Below, piece after piece: positions 1 through 8,302 of a stretch of 64,000 nt of DNA (positions are counted from its first letter, which is position 1; the number at the start of each line of letters is the position of its first letter). The notes below the pieces were generated by a model. It was not told the origin of the DNA, searched no databases, and was given only the letters and a program-made list of their open reading frames with translations. This stretch comes from Allobosea sp. 117 (GTDB lineage Bacteria; Pseudomonadota; Alphaproteobacteria; Rhizobiales; Xanthobacteraceae): assembly GCF_000702305.1 (NCBI RefSeq), contig NZ_JNLC01000016.1:62001-126000 (forward strand). Reading direction: 5' to 3'. Made by a program: the position numbers and the translations under genes.

Positions 1-1473
1 CTGATCGCGACCGCCGGGCTGGCGCTCGACTACACCTACATGGTGCGCGAGCGCACCGACCTCCAGAACGCGATCGACTCGGCGGTGATCTCGCTGGCCA
101 AGCTGCCGAAGACCACGAGCGACGGCGAGCTGACCGAGCGCGCCCGCGCCTTCGTCACCGCCTACACGCCGAAAGGCGTTCTGGAGAACGTGCAGGTCGA
201 GGCGGTGCGCGGCGAATCGACCATCCAGATCGTCGCCAAGGCCGACTACCCGACCACGCTTACCCGTGCCCTGCAGCTCGTGACGAACAGCGACGTGAGC
301 AAGTGGACCATCGACACCTCGGCGCAGTCGACCTGGGGCAAGGGCAAGGTCGAGGTGATGCTCGTCCTCGACAACACCGGCTCGATGGCGGGAACCAAGA
401 TCAGCCAGCTCAAGACCGCCGCCAATTCGCTCATCGACACGCTGGCCGCCCAGGCGGTGGAAGCCGATACGGTGAAGATCGGGCTGGTGCCGTTCTCCAT
501 CACCGTGCGGCTGCCGACCAGCTATTCCAGCGCCTCCTGGATGGACAAGACCGGCATATCGCCGATCAACAAGGAGATCTTCAACGGCACGGCGAACGTG
601 AACCGGTTCAACCTGTTCACGACGCTCGGGACGAGCTGGGGCGGGTGCGTCGAAAGCCGGCCGGCGCCCTACGACGTCACCGACCCGTCGCCGTCCTCGG
701 CGACGCCGGGCACGCTGATCGTGCCGTTCTTCGCGCCGGATGAATACGGCAACTCGAACGATCAAAATACCTATCCGAACAACTATATGAGCGATGTGCT
801 CACCTCTGGAACCTTCCAACAGAGGCAGGGCAGCGTCGCCAAATACACGACGACGAACAAGCCTTTCAAAACGCTGAGTACGAGTTTCGGCCCCAATGAC
901 GGCTGCAGCATGAAGGAGATCATGCCGCTGACGACCAATTTCACCTCGCTGAAGACCGCGGTGAACAGCATGGTCGCGACCGGCAACACCAACATTCCGC
1001 TCGGGCTGGCCTGGGGCTGGTATGGCGTTTCGCCAAACAACATGCTGTCGACCAACAAGCCCTATGACGACCTCGACACGGCAAAGGTCATCGTTCTGCT
1101 ATCGGATGGTGCCAACGATCTGCCTTCTCAGGGCACCTCAAATGAGAACAGGTCTATCTACACTGGCATTGGCTATTTCTGGCAAGGTCGGCTTGGCACA
1201 ACGTCGACAACCAAAGCCACGCAGGATAATGCCGCGAACAACCGCCTCAAGCTGCTCTGCGAGAACATCAACGCGCTGAAGAAGCCGAACGACAAGCACG
1301 CGGTGCAGATCTACACCATCCTCGTGCAGGTCTCGAACACCACAACCAAGAACCTGATGCAGAACTGCGCGTCCGATTCCAGCATGTATTACGACGTCTC
1401 GGACGCCAGCAAGCTGACGGAGGCGTTCAGCAACATCGCGGGCCAGATCAGCAAGCTGCACCTGTCGCGGTGA
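1..1473 (+). CDS. TadG-like pilus assembly protein with vWA domain (5' partial)
   Basis: The reading frame is open from base 1, so the true start lies upstream. The first visible residues (LIATAGLALDYTYMV) look like the end of the N-terminal membrane anchor of TadE/TadG-type proteins, followed by the usual 'R-x-DLQNAIDSAV' segment. A von Willebrand factor A domain starts near residue 118 of the visible part with the metal-site motif DNTGSM and continues to the C-terminus. The family belongs to Flp/Tad pilus and secretion loci and acts at the inner membrane with the domain outside. No other tad gene is visible because the window starts here. The sequence around 750-900 and 1090-1230 is clearly more AT-rich than the rest of the gene. 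Family assignment is firm; the exact role is inferred. Confidence 0.8.
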   Translation: MIATAGLALDYTYMVRERTDLQNAIDSAVISLAKLPKTTSDGELTERARAFVTAYTPKGVLENVQVEAVRGESTIQIVAKADYPTTLTRALQLVTNSDVSKWTIDTSAQSTWGKGKVEVMLVLDNTGSMAGTKISQLKTAANSLIDTLAAQAVEADTVKIGLVPFSITVRLPTSYSSASWMDKTGISPINKEIFNGTANVNRFNLFTTLGTSWGGCVESRPAPYDVTDPSPSSATPGTLIVPFFAPDEYGNSNDQNTYPNNYMSDVLTSGTFQQRQGSVAKYTTTNKPFKTLSTSFGPNDGCSMKEIMPLTTNFTSLKTAVNSMVATGNTNIPLGLAWGWYGVSPNNMLSTNKPYDDLDTAKVIVLLSDGANDLPSQGTSNENRSIYTGIGYFWQGRLGTTSTTKATQDNAANNRLKLLCENINALKKPNDKHAVQIYTILVQVSNTTTKNLMQNCASDSSMYYDVSDASKLTEAFSNIAGQISKLHLSR

Positions 1474-1519
1474 GGAAGGACACGCCGAGCGCGGCGACGA
1501 ACCAGCCCGCACCAACGAA

Positions 1520-1544
1520 AAAGGCCCGGCATTGCCGGGCCTTT
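1520..1544. terminator. Bidirectional intrinsic terminator
   Basis: An 11-bp perfect stem (AAAGGCCCGGC / GCCGGGCCTTT) with a 3-nt loop lies between the convergent vWA and phasin genes. It has A residues on one side and T residues on the other, so it can end both transcripts. Confidence 0.75.
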
Positions 1545-1569
1545 GCGCATGTGAACGCGAAACGCGTGG

Positions 1570-1905
1570 TCACTTCGGGGCGAACTTGCCGAACAGGCCT
1601 TCGTAGGGCTTGTAGGTCTCCTTCGCGAGATCGGCATAGAGCTCGCCGATCTTGGTCGCCTCGGCGACGAAGCCCTCATAGGCGCTCTTGAAGTAGGCCG
1701 ACTGGATCTCGACCGCCTTGTCGAGCGTCTTGGCGCCGAGCAGCTGCTCGGCAGCCGCGGTGCCCTGCTCGAACGACTTCTTCGAGTAATCCGCGAACTC
1801 GACCGCAATGGCCTGCACGCCCTTCGACACGGTGCCGAAGCTCTTCACGGCGAGATCGACGTTCTCTTTGCCGATCTTCTGGATTTCATCGACGCTCTGC
1901 AGCAT
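1570..1905 (-). CDS. Phasin family protein
   Basis: A 111-residue, mostly helical protein without cysteines, of the phasin (PhaP-like) family: small proteins that coat polyhydroxyalkanoate granules or act as general stress-associated surface proteins. Typical features are SVDEIQKIGKEN at the N-terminus, the central YSKKSFEQGTAAAEQLL and a SAYFKSAYEGFV segment. The start was chosen at 1905 because GGAGG lies about 10 nt upstream. The frame remains open further upstream, but that part has an unnatural composition. It stands alone, separated from the convergent vWA gene by a terminator. A TTGCA-C-TGCAA palindrome lies about 125 bp upstream and may be a PhaR-type operator. Confidence 0.85.
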   Translation of the reverse strand: MLQSVDEIQKIGKENVDLAVKSFGTVSKGVQAIAVEFADYSKKSFEQGTAAAEQLLGAKTLDKAVEIQSAYFKSAYEGFVAEATKIGELYADLAKETYKPYEGLFGKFAPK

Positions 1906-2258
1906 GGAACCGATCCTCCCGTTCCTGATCCTTATGGCGGCGGCGGCTCGTACACCGGATGCGGAGCCGCGACCGTTCCAACGGCAATGAACATATCGCA
2001 CCGCACCATCGCCGTCAAGAAATCTTGTTGCACTGCAAAATCGCCCAACTTGCGGCCACGCCTTCACAGTTCCGTCTCGCATTGGCTCAAATTTACGAGT
2101 TTGTAACCGCGCTGTCCGTAACATCGCATCTGTGGCCGTTTAGCAACGGTACCGCAGTGAGGCAGGTGATGTTTCCGGGCGTGCGCGGCGGTGCGCATCC
2201 TGGGGGCAAGAACAGAATGCCGGCTTGTATCGCCGGCACGAGATAACGGGACGAGTTC
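1906..2258. other. Intergenic region between divergent phasin and DD-carboxypeptidase genes
   Basis: About 350 bp that must hold the promoters of both divergent genes. It is less GC-rich than its surroundings around 2000-2110. Apart from the TTGCACTGCAA palindrome at 2028-2038, I see no further gene, RNA or strong hairpin. Confidence 0.6.
2028..2038. promoter_or_regulatory. Candidate PhaR-type operator upstream of the phasin gene
   Basis: The palindrome TTGCA-C-TGCAA is preceded by TTG and followed by AA. PhaR repressors of polyester metabolism are known to bind TGC/GCA-rich palindromes near phasin genes. The assignment is inferred from that similarity and from position only. Confidence 0.35.
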
Positions 2259-3935
2259 ATGCGGGCTCCGGGTGGAATCGGCACGCATATGATGCGTGCT
2301 GGCGTAGTGTTGGTTGCGCTTGCCGTGGCAGGCGCGGGTGTCGCCGAAGCCAAGCCGAAGAAGAAGCGTTCCGCGGCGCGTCCCGCTGCCACGCGCGTCG
2401 TCGCCGACAGCGGTGTCTGGAAGCGCGGCTATGCCGAGATCGTGGTCGACGCCAACACCGGCAAGGTGCTGCAGGAGGTCAATGCCGACGCATTGCGCCA
2501 CCCGGCGTCCCTGACCAAGGTGATGACGCTCTACATCCTTTTCGAGCAGCTCGAGACCCGCAAGCTGCGCCTCGATTCCGAGCTCACCGTCTCCGCCTAT
2601 GCGGCGAGCCAGCAGCCCTCCAAGCTCGGCGTGAAGCCGGGCTCCACCATCAGGGTCGAGGACGCGATCAAGGCGCTCATCACCCGCTCGGCCAACGACG
2701 TCGCCGTGGTGATCGCCGAGAACATCTCGGGCGACGTCGCGAGCTTCGCCTCCCTGATGACCCGCAAGGCGCGCGCGCTCGGCATGTCGCGCACCACCTT
2801 CAAGAATCCGAACGGTCTGCCCAACCCGCAGCAGGTCACCACGGCGCGCGATTTCGCCACCCTCGGCCGCGCGATCCAGGACCGCTTCCCGCGCTACTAT
2901 CCCTATTTCGCGACCCGCACCTTCTATTACAGAGGCGCGGCGATCGGTAACCACAACCGCCTGCTCGGCCGCGTCGAAGGCGTCGACGGCATCAAGACCG
3001 GCTACACGGCGGCTTCCGGCTTCAATCTCGTGACCAATGTGCGCCGTGACGGCCGCCATCTGGTCGCGGTAGTCATGGGCGGCACCAGCGGCGGCTCGCG
3101 CGACGCCCGCATGGCGACCCTGATCAGCAATACGCTGCCGCGCGCCTTTGCCGGCCGGCAGATCGCCGCCCCCATCGCCGAGGCGCCGCTGCCCGCGGAT
3201 GCGCCGGAGGAGGCCGCCGAGGTCGCCGCCGCGCCGCAGGCGGCTGCCAAACCCCAGACCATCGCCATGGTCGCTCCCGCGGCGCCCGCGCCGGCCCCCT
3301 CCAAGCCGGTGATCGCGCCGAAGCCGATCACGGCTGCGGCTGCGATGGTGCCGCCGGCGCCGATGGCTTCCGACGACACGCTGACCACGGCGGCGATCCC
3401 GGTTCCCGCTCCCGCCCCGACCTCGGGCCGCGCCTCGGCCGTGCAGGTCGCGACCGCGCTGCCGCCTGCGCCGGGTTCCGCCGCGCCGATCGTCCCGACC
3501 CCGGTCAAGACGGTTTCGGTGCCGCGTCCGGCGGCTCCCGTGGCCACCATCGCCAACCAGCCGGGCATGCTCGGCACGCTGACCTTCTCCGGCGGCTCGG
3601 TGGCGCAGGCATCGGCCGCGCAGAAGCCCGTGCAGGTCGCCAGCACCGGTCCGGTGCAGCTTCCGCGCTCCGCCGCCCCGGCTGTTTCGAAGACCGGCTG
3701 GGCGATCCAGATCGGCGCGTTCGGCTCGGAAGCCGACGCCCAGGCCCACATCGCCAAGGCGCAGGCCAAGGTCGGCGCCCTCTCCAAGGCCGATCCCTAT
3801 ACGGAGGAGGCCGTGAAGGGCGACTCCCGGATCGTGCGTGCGCGCTTCGCCGGCTTCAACGCCGAGGCCGCCGCCCGCAACGCCTGTCAGGCGCTGAAGC
3901 GCAACGACTTCCCGTGCATGGTCTTCCGTAACTGA
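2259..3935 (+). CDS. D-alanyl-D-alanine carboxypeptidase (S11) with C-terminal SPOR domain
   Basis: A penicillin-binding protein of the DacA type that trims the terminal D-Ala from peptidoglycan stem peptides in the periplasm. The signal peptide is the stretch MRAGVVLVALAVAGAGVAEA. All three active-site motifs are present: SLTK (with HPASLTKVM), SAN (RSANDVAV) and KTG (GIKTGYTAASG). The catalytic domain fills about residues 45-290. A long Ala/Pro-rich, probably disordered linker follows, and then a SPOR domain (from GWAIQIGAFGSEADA) that should bind denuded glycan at the septum. The start at 2259 keeps the longest frame; an ATG at 2289, directly before the signal peptide, is equally possible. 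The S11-linker-SPOR layout is common in Hyphomicrobiales. Confidence 0.9.
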   Translation: MRAPGGIGTHMMRAGVVLVALAVAGAGVAEAKPKKKRSAARPAATRVVADSGVWKRGYAEIVVDANTGKVLQEVNADALRHPASLTKVMTLYILFEQLETRKLRLDSELTVSAYAASQQPSKLGVKPGSTIRVEDAIKALITRSANDVAVVIAENISGDVASFASLMTRKARALGMSRTTFKNPNGLPNPQQVTTARDFATLGRAIQDRFPRYYPYFATRTFYYRGAAIGNHNRLLGRVEGVDGIKTGYTAASGFNLVTNVRRDGRHLVAVVMGGTSGGSRDARMATLISNTLPRAFAGRQIAAPIAEAPLPADAPEEAAEVAAAPQAAAKPQTIAMVAPAAPAPAPSKPVIAPKPITAAAAMVPPAPMASDDTLTTAAIPVPAPAPTSGRASAVQVATALPPAPGSAAPIVPTPVKTVSVPRPAAPVATIANQPGMLGTLTFSGGSVAQASAAQKPVQVASTGPVQLPRSAAPAVSKTGWAIQIGAFGSEADAQAHIAKAQAKVGALSKADPYTEEAVKGDSRIVRARFAGFNAEAAARNACQALKRNDFPCMVFRN

Positions 3936-3944
3936 TAAGGCGCG

Positions 3945-4643
3945 TCACCGATGTCCATGCAGCAGGATATCCTTGGCCTGGTTCACGCGGGTGGCGAGAT
4001 AGGTCGACCCGCCCTGGTCGGGATGGAGTTTCTTCATAAGGTTCCGGTGCGCCTTGACGATGTCGTCGCGCCCCGCCCCCGGCTGAAGCCCCAGGACCTG
4101 GTAGGCCTCCTCTTCCGTCATCGCGCCGCTGCCCGGCGCGCCAGCGCTCCGCCGGCCCGTGTCGCCCTGAACGTCTTCACGCCAGCCGGGCGACCGGCGG
4201 TCAAGATAAGCTTCGAGTAGCTGCCGGCTCTCGCCGTCCAGACCAGTGTGCAGCCGGGCCAGCGAGGCGAGGTCGAGCGCATCGAGTTCCGCGCCCGCGA
4301 ACGGGCCGTTCAGCACCGTGCCGTTGAGCCGCCCGCTGTCGTGGTCGAGCCGCATGTCGAGATGGGCGGTGCGGACCGAGGATGTCTGCCCCGCCGACTT
4401 GCGCCCCCGCCCCCATGGCGGGAAGCCGACATTCCATCCGAGCAGCGACAGGCCGAACAGGCCGAGCGGCAGGGCGACCTCGAAATGGCCGCGCGAGCCG
4501 ACGAGCAGGGCGATCAGGATTGACGCCCAGCCGCCCACGCTGCGGGCGAGGCGCGCCAGGCGCTTGGGATCCGCCCGACCGAACGTCTTCAACGCGTAAT
4601 ACAGCAGCGCGACGAGCGCGATGCCGGCGAGGAGATTGATCAT
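3945..4643 (-). CDS. Membrane-anchored DnaJ-domain protein
   Basis: A 232-residue protein. The N-terminus carries up to three membrane segments (INLLAGIALVALLYYALKTF, then ASILIALLVG and ALPLGLFGLSLLGW). A central region (DMRLDHDSGRLNGTVLNGPFAG) is conserved in alphaproteobacterial homologues, and a J domain ends the protein from about residue 176 with the HPD motif intact (KKLHPDQGG). It should recruit an Hsp70 to the inner-membrane surface, in the manner of DjlA or Pam18. Its ATG overlaps the stop of the upstream VWA gene (ATGA), with GGAG nearby, so the two are translationally coupled. The substrate is unknown. Confidence 0.85.
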   Translation of the reverse strand: MINLLAGIALVALLYYALKTFGRADPKRLARLARSVGGWASILIALLVGSRGHFEVALPLGLFGLSLLGWNVGFPPWGRGRKSAGQTSSVRTAHLDMRLDHDSGRLNGTVLNGPFAGAELDALDLASLARLHTGLDGESRQLLEAYLDRRSPGWREDVQGDTGRRSAGAPGSGAMTEEEAYQVLGLQPGAGRDDIVKAHRNLMKKLHPDQGGSTYLATRVNQAKDILLHGHR

Positions 4644-5371
4644 CCACCGCTCCGCATGGCGGCGAGCAGCCGTGTCGCGCCCTGCTCCGAAGCCGAGCGC
4701 GCGAGAGCGGTGAGCGCCTGCTGTCCGCCGGCGGCATAGGCGGCGACCGCGCGCAGCAGCGATGCCAGTTGGGACGCGGCCCCCGCATCGAAGCGGCACC
4801 AGGCACCCTTGGTCAGCTTCGCGACCTCCCGGAAGGCGCGCTCGGCGACCGGGTCCGCTCCCTCCTGGAACATGAAGGCCGGCACGCCGCGCAGCGCCAT
4901 GGCGCCCGCGCGCGCGCAGAGGTCGTCGATCGCCTCCTCGCAGGCGTCGCCGACGAACACCAGCGCCCCAACGCGGCCCGAAGCGGCTTCCTTGCCGACA
5001 TGGCCCAGCACCCGTCCGATCTGCGTCTGCCCTCCCCGGCAGTCGATGGCGGACATCAGCGTGCCCAGCCGGCGCGCATCGGAGGCCCAGGCCGAGGCAC
5101 GGCATTCGCCGATGCCGCGATAATAGACGAGCTGGACATCGAGACCGCCGACGCCGGCCGCGACATCGAACATCTGCGCCTGCAGGCTGCAGGCGAGGTC
5201 CCAGGTCGGCTGACGGCTCATCGTGGCGTCGAGCCCGAAGACCAGCCGCCCCCGCCCGGCGCTCTCGACCGGCGGACGGGCGTGCACCTCCGCGAGGAAG
5301 GCCTCGACCTCATCCGATCGGGTGGCGGGTGCCTTGTTCTGGCTCGGGCGTTTGACGGGGTCGGCGGGCAT
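4640..5371 (-). CDS. VWA-domain protein coupled to a DnaJ-domain gene
   Basis: A soluble protein of about 243 residues with a von Willebrand factor A-like fold. RLVFGLDATMSRQPTWD contains a D-x-T-x-S metal-site motif, and GALVFVGDACEEAIDD gives the distal Asp/Glu site. No signal peptide or membrane segment is visible, so it is probably cytoplasmic. The start at 5371 (MPADPVKRPSQ) was chosen because the residues upstream in the same frame look non-coding; no clear ribosome-binding site decides it. The gene ends in an ATGA overlap with the membrane DnaJ gene, which argues that the two products work together. Function is otherwise unknown. Confidence 0.75.
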   Translation of the reverse strand: MPADPVKRPSQNKAPATRSDEVEAFLAEVHARPPVESAGRGRLVFGLDATMSRQPTWDLACSLQAQMFDVAAGVGGLDVQLVYYRGIGECRASAWASDARRLGTLMSAIDCRGGQTQIGRVLGHVGKEAASGRVGALVFVGDACEEAIDDLCARAGAMALRGVPAFMFQEGADPVAERAFREVAKLTKGAWCRFDAGAASQLASLLRAVAAYAAGGQQALTALARSASEQGATRLLAAMRSGG

Positions 5372-5517
5372 TGTCTGCGAATCCGAATTCGCCGCTCTGA
5401 TGAACGGCCTAGGCATTAGGTGGCACTGCGCCACGTCGGCGCAAGCGCAACGACCGCGTTGACCCCGACCCCGCCTTTGATAGGTTCCGCGGCCGCAGTG
5501 GATCGAGGGGTGGGAAC

Positions 5518-6372
5518 ATGGCGAACGACGTGAAGCGCATCAAGACGCTCAGGGCGCTGCGCCGGCAGGTCGCGGAATGGCGTGCGGCGGGCGAGCGCAT
5601 CGGGCTGGTGCCGACCATGGGCGCCCTTCATGCGGGGCACATCGCGCTGGTCCGCGCCGCGCGACGCCGCGCCGACCGGGTGATCGTCTCCATTTTCGTG
5701 AACCCGACCCAGTTCGGCCCGAACGAGGATTTCGGCCGCTATCCGCGCACGCTCGCGGCCGACCTCTCGAAGCTGGCGAAGATCGGCACCGACGCCACCT
5801 ATCTTCCTGCCGTCGAGGAGGTCTATCCGGAGGGCTTCTGCACCACCGTCTCGCTCGCCGGCCCGGCGCTCGATCTCGAAGGCGCCTTCCGGCCGACCCA
5901 TTTCGCCGGGGTCGCCACGGTGGTGTGCAAGCTGTTCACGCAGGTGGCGCCCGACCTCGCCTTCTTCGGCGAGAAGGACTACCAGCAGCTCAAGGTCGTC
6001 ACCCGCATGGCGCGCGACCTCGATCTGCCGGTGCGCGTGGTCGGCGTGCCGACGGTTCGCGAGCGGGACGGCCTCGCGCTCTCCTCGCGCAACGTCTACC
6101 TCTCGCCTGCGGACAGGGCCGCCGCGCCCGCACTGAACACTGCGCTCCGCCAAGCAGCAGCGGCCATCGAAAGCGGCGGGGATATCGCCGCTGCGGTCGA
6201 GGAGGCCCGCGCGCAGGCCGCGCAGGCGGGATTTGCGCTCGACTATCTGGAGGCGCGCCACGCCGAGACGCTCGCCCCCATTGCCTCGCTCGCGGAAGGG
6301 CCGGTCCGGCTGCTGGTGGCGGGCCGGATCGGCGGCACCCGGCTGATCGACAATATCGCGGTCAAACGCTGA
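5518..6372 (+). CDS. panC: Pantoate--beta-alanine ligase
   Basis: Makes pantothenate from pantoate, beta-alanine and ATP in coenzyme A biosynthesis. The 284 residues match the usual length. The nucleotidyltransferase signature PTMGALHAGH is near residue 32, with the HIGH-like HAGH at its end. Further conserved blocks are FVNPTQFGPNEDF, FFGEKDYQQL and SSRNVYLSPA, the last covering the KMSK-like loop region. The ATG at 5518 follows GAGGGG. panB is not adjacent. The last 11 bases overlap the convergent small membrane-protein gene. Confidence 0.95.
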   Translation: MANDVKRIKTLRALRRQVAEWRAAGERIGLVPTMGALHAGHIALVRAARRRADRVIVSIFVNPTQFGPNEDFGRYPRTLAADLSKLAKIGTDATYLPAVEEVYPEGFCTTVSLAGPALDLEGAFRPTHFAGVATVVCKLFTQVAPDLAFFGEKDYQQLKVVTRMARDLDLPVRVVGVPTVRERDGLALSSRNVYLSPADRAAAPALNTALRQAAAAIESGGDIAAAVEEARAQAAQAGFALDYLEARHAETLAPIASLAEGPVRLLVAGRIGGTRLIDNIAVKR

Positions 6373-6529
6373 GATAGCTGACCGTCATGCCGATGATCAC
6401 CAGCAGGAGGCCGATGCCGAGCACATAGCGCATCGGACGGACTTCCGAGCTCTGGCGCGCCTCGGGCTCCGAATGCACGGCGACCTCGTCATTCTCGACG
6501 ACGCGATGTTCCTTGCTGTCCTGAACCAT
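6362..6529 (-). CDS. Small single-pass membrane protein (55 aa)
   Basis: An unrecognised 55-residue protein. The first half is charged and hydrophilic (VQDSKEHRVVENDEVAVHSE); the C-terminal half is one membrane helix (MRYVLGIGLLLVIIGMTVSYL). GGAGG sits 5 nt before the ATG at 6529, which decides the start; an in-frame ATG directly before it is too close to that site. The stop lies inside the 3' end of panC, giving an 11-bp convergent overlap. Similar short 'charged N-tail plus one helix' proteins are common in Hyphomicrobiales and have no assigned role. Confidence 0.65.
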   Translation of the reverse strand: MVQDSKEHRVVENDEVAVHSEPEARQSSEVRPMRYVLGIGLLLVIIGMTVSYLSV

Positions 6530-6599
6530 CATCACCTCCGCACGCTGCGTCATCCGGACAACGTTCGGACGGAGGATCGGTTCGCCGATCCGCGCAGTG

Positions 6600-7034
6600 T
6601 CAGAGAAGGCCGAGCGTGCGCAGCTCGCGCCGCAGCGCGTCCGGCAGCGGGGCATCGACGGAGCTGCCGCTCAGATCGGGCGGAGCATCCTTGGCGTTCA
6701 GATAGCGCCAGCCCTGGAACGGGCGGCTCGGCCGCGGTTCGACCCGCTGCACTGCCGGCTCCAACACGAGATGGCAGCGACGGATGCCGTCACCGTCGAC
6801 GAAGGGGCGGACGCCCACCAGCTTCTGGCGGCAGGCGACCTCGCCCTTGATCACCCAGTAGAGGGAGCCGCCGTCGAGCAGTTCGTCGATCCGCGTCGGC
6901 ACCATGCGCGTCGTATGCGTCTGCTCGCGGTCGAGGCCGCGCGCCGCCTTCTCCGCCATGCGCTCGGCGATCCATTCCTCGAGATCGGCGATCGACTCGG
7001 CGCCGACACAGAGTTTGAGCAGGTGCAGGGCCAT
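6600..7034 (-). CDS. DUF1489 family protein
   Basis: A 144-residue soluble protein matching the alphaproteobacterial DUF1489 family, recognisable by MALHLLKLCVGAESIADLEEWI, the central THTTRMVPTRIDELLDGGSLYWVIKG and the FQGWRYL segment. The family is nearly universal in Hyphomicrobiales and has no established function. The start at 7034 matches the conserved family N-terminus although no strong ribosome-binding site precedes it. It lies between a GST gene and a small membrane-protein gene on the same strand. Confidence 0.85.
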   Translation of the reverse strand: MALHLLKLCVGAESIADLEEWIAERMAEKAARGLDREQTHTTRMVPTRIDELLDGGSLYWVIKGEVACRQKLVGVRPFVDGDGIRRCHLVLEPAVQRVEPRPSRPFQGWRYLNAKDAPPDLSGSSVDAPLPDALRRELRTLGLL

Positions 7035-7089
7035 GGCTTGTGGCTAGCATAGGGGAGCGCCGGCGGGCCAGAGCGTGCGGTGGATAACC

Positions 7090-7764
7090 TCAGACGCGCT
7101 TCACCACCGGCCAGTCGACCTCGTCGGCGGCGAGCGTGTCCGTCTCGAGGAGAGCCGCGGCCTTCCACGACTTGAAGGCCGGATGTTCGTGGATCGCGTC
7201 GACATAGGCGGCGGCGACCGCATCGACCTTGAGGTCATAGGTGCGGATGCGGGTCGCGACGGGCGCATACATGGCGTCCGCTCCGCCGAATTCGCCGAAC
7301 AGGAAATCCCCGCCCTTCCCGAACTGCTCGCGGGCGCGGCGCCAGCTTGCCGCGATGTGATCGACATCGGCCTGCGCGTCCGGGGGTATGGCGAGCGGCT
7401 CGACCGGCCGCCACAGATTCATCGGCGCCGCACGGCGAAGGGCGGCGAAGCCACAATGCATCTCCGCGGCGATCGAACGCGCCAGGCCGCGCGCGGCGGG
7501 ATCGTCCGGCCAGATGGCGCGATCCGGGAAGCGCTCGGCAAGATGCTCGATGATCGCCAGCGATTCCCACACCGTCGCCGCGCCGTCGAGCAGGACCGGC
7601 ACCCGCCCGGCGCTCGTATAGGCGCCGACCTCAGCCTTGAAGCGTGGCGTATCGAGCGGGACGAGAATCTCCTCAAACGGAATCCGCGCCGCCTTCATCG
7701 CGATCCACGGGCGCAGCGACCAGGAGGAGTAGTTCTTGTTTCCGATGATGAGCTTCAACGCCAT
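7090..7764 (-). CDS. Glutathione S-transferase family protein
   Basis: 224 residues with an N-terminal thioredoxin-like domain. IIGNKNYSSWSLRPW carries the probable glutathione-contacting Ser/Tyr residues, then GRVPVLLDG with the cis-proline and WESLAIIEHLAE, which matches the E-S glutathione-binding motif. The C-terminal half is the all-alpha domain. GAGGGG precedes the ATG. Relatives are annotated as GSTs of the maleylacetoacetate-isomerase/zeta-like group. The natural substrate cannot be read from sequence. Confidence 0.88.
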   Translation of the reverse strand: MALKLIIGNKNYSSWSLRPWIAMKAARIPFEEILVPLDTPRFKAEVGAYTSAGRVPVLLDGAATVWESLAIIEHLAERFPDRAIWPDDPAARGLARSIAAEMHCGFAALRRAAPMNLWRPVEPLAIPPDAQADVDHIAASWRRAREQFGKGGDFLFGEFGGADAMYAPVATRIRTYDLKVDAVAAAYVDAIHEHPAFKSWKAAALLETDTLAADEVDWPVVKRV

Positions 7765-7910
7765 CGCACGCCCCTCGCCTGTTTGCTGCCCGTAGAATCC
7801 CGTGGAACGGGCGGGGAAGCAAACGAACAGGAGTGATGCCGGCCATCACGACGCTTGATCGGCCGGCACGCGCGATTGCTGTTTTTCGGGAAGACGCGCG
7901 CGGAATTCCG

Positions 7911-8036
7911 TCAGCCCGTGGCGACGGTCACCGTGTCGAAGCCGCCGAACAGATAGATGACTGCGACGCCCAGCAGAAATGCGGCAACAGCCCAACGTGC
8001 GACTCCCCAGCAGGAGCGCTCGCCCAGCGAATGCAT
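7911..8036 (-). CDS. Putative 41-aa single-pass membrane peptide
   Basis: A short frame reading MHSLGERSCW, then a membrane helix (ARWAVAAFLLGVAVIYLFGG) and a short polar tail ending TVTVATG. AGGGG lies 6 nt before the ATG, a good Shine-Dalgarno spacing. The hydrophobic block of about 20 residues has the form expected of a real membrane segment. It stands alone between the GST gene and the divergent DUF599 gene. I recognise no family, and the gene is inferred from the combination of ribosome-binding site, composition and helix. Confidence 0.55.
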   Translation of the reverse strand: MHSLGERSCWGVARWAVAAFLLGVAVIYLFGGFDTVTVATG

Positions 8037-8302
8037 GCTGAACCCCTGAAATCCTGAAACGCCGGCAGCTCGGCGGGCCATCCCACCGGCAGGGTGCCGG
8101 ACAGCAATATTTATTAATCAAACGTGAATGACTTCGCAATTGCGAAAGCGACATAGGAGGTCTGCCGCTGCGGAAGACGGGCGGTATCGCCTTCCATCAA
8201 ACGCTTTTTCCGCCTTTTGGCGGCAGGCGTTGAAAGCCGGGCCCGGCCCGGTCAACATCGGCGCCGGGCGAATCCGGCCCTCGCGAATCGCGGCAGCGCA
8301 CC

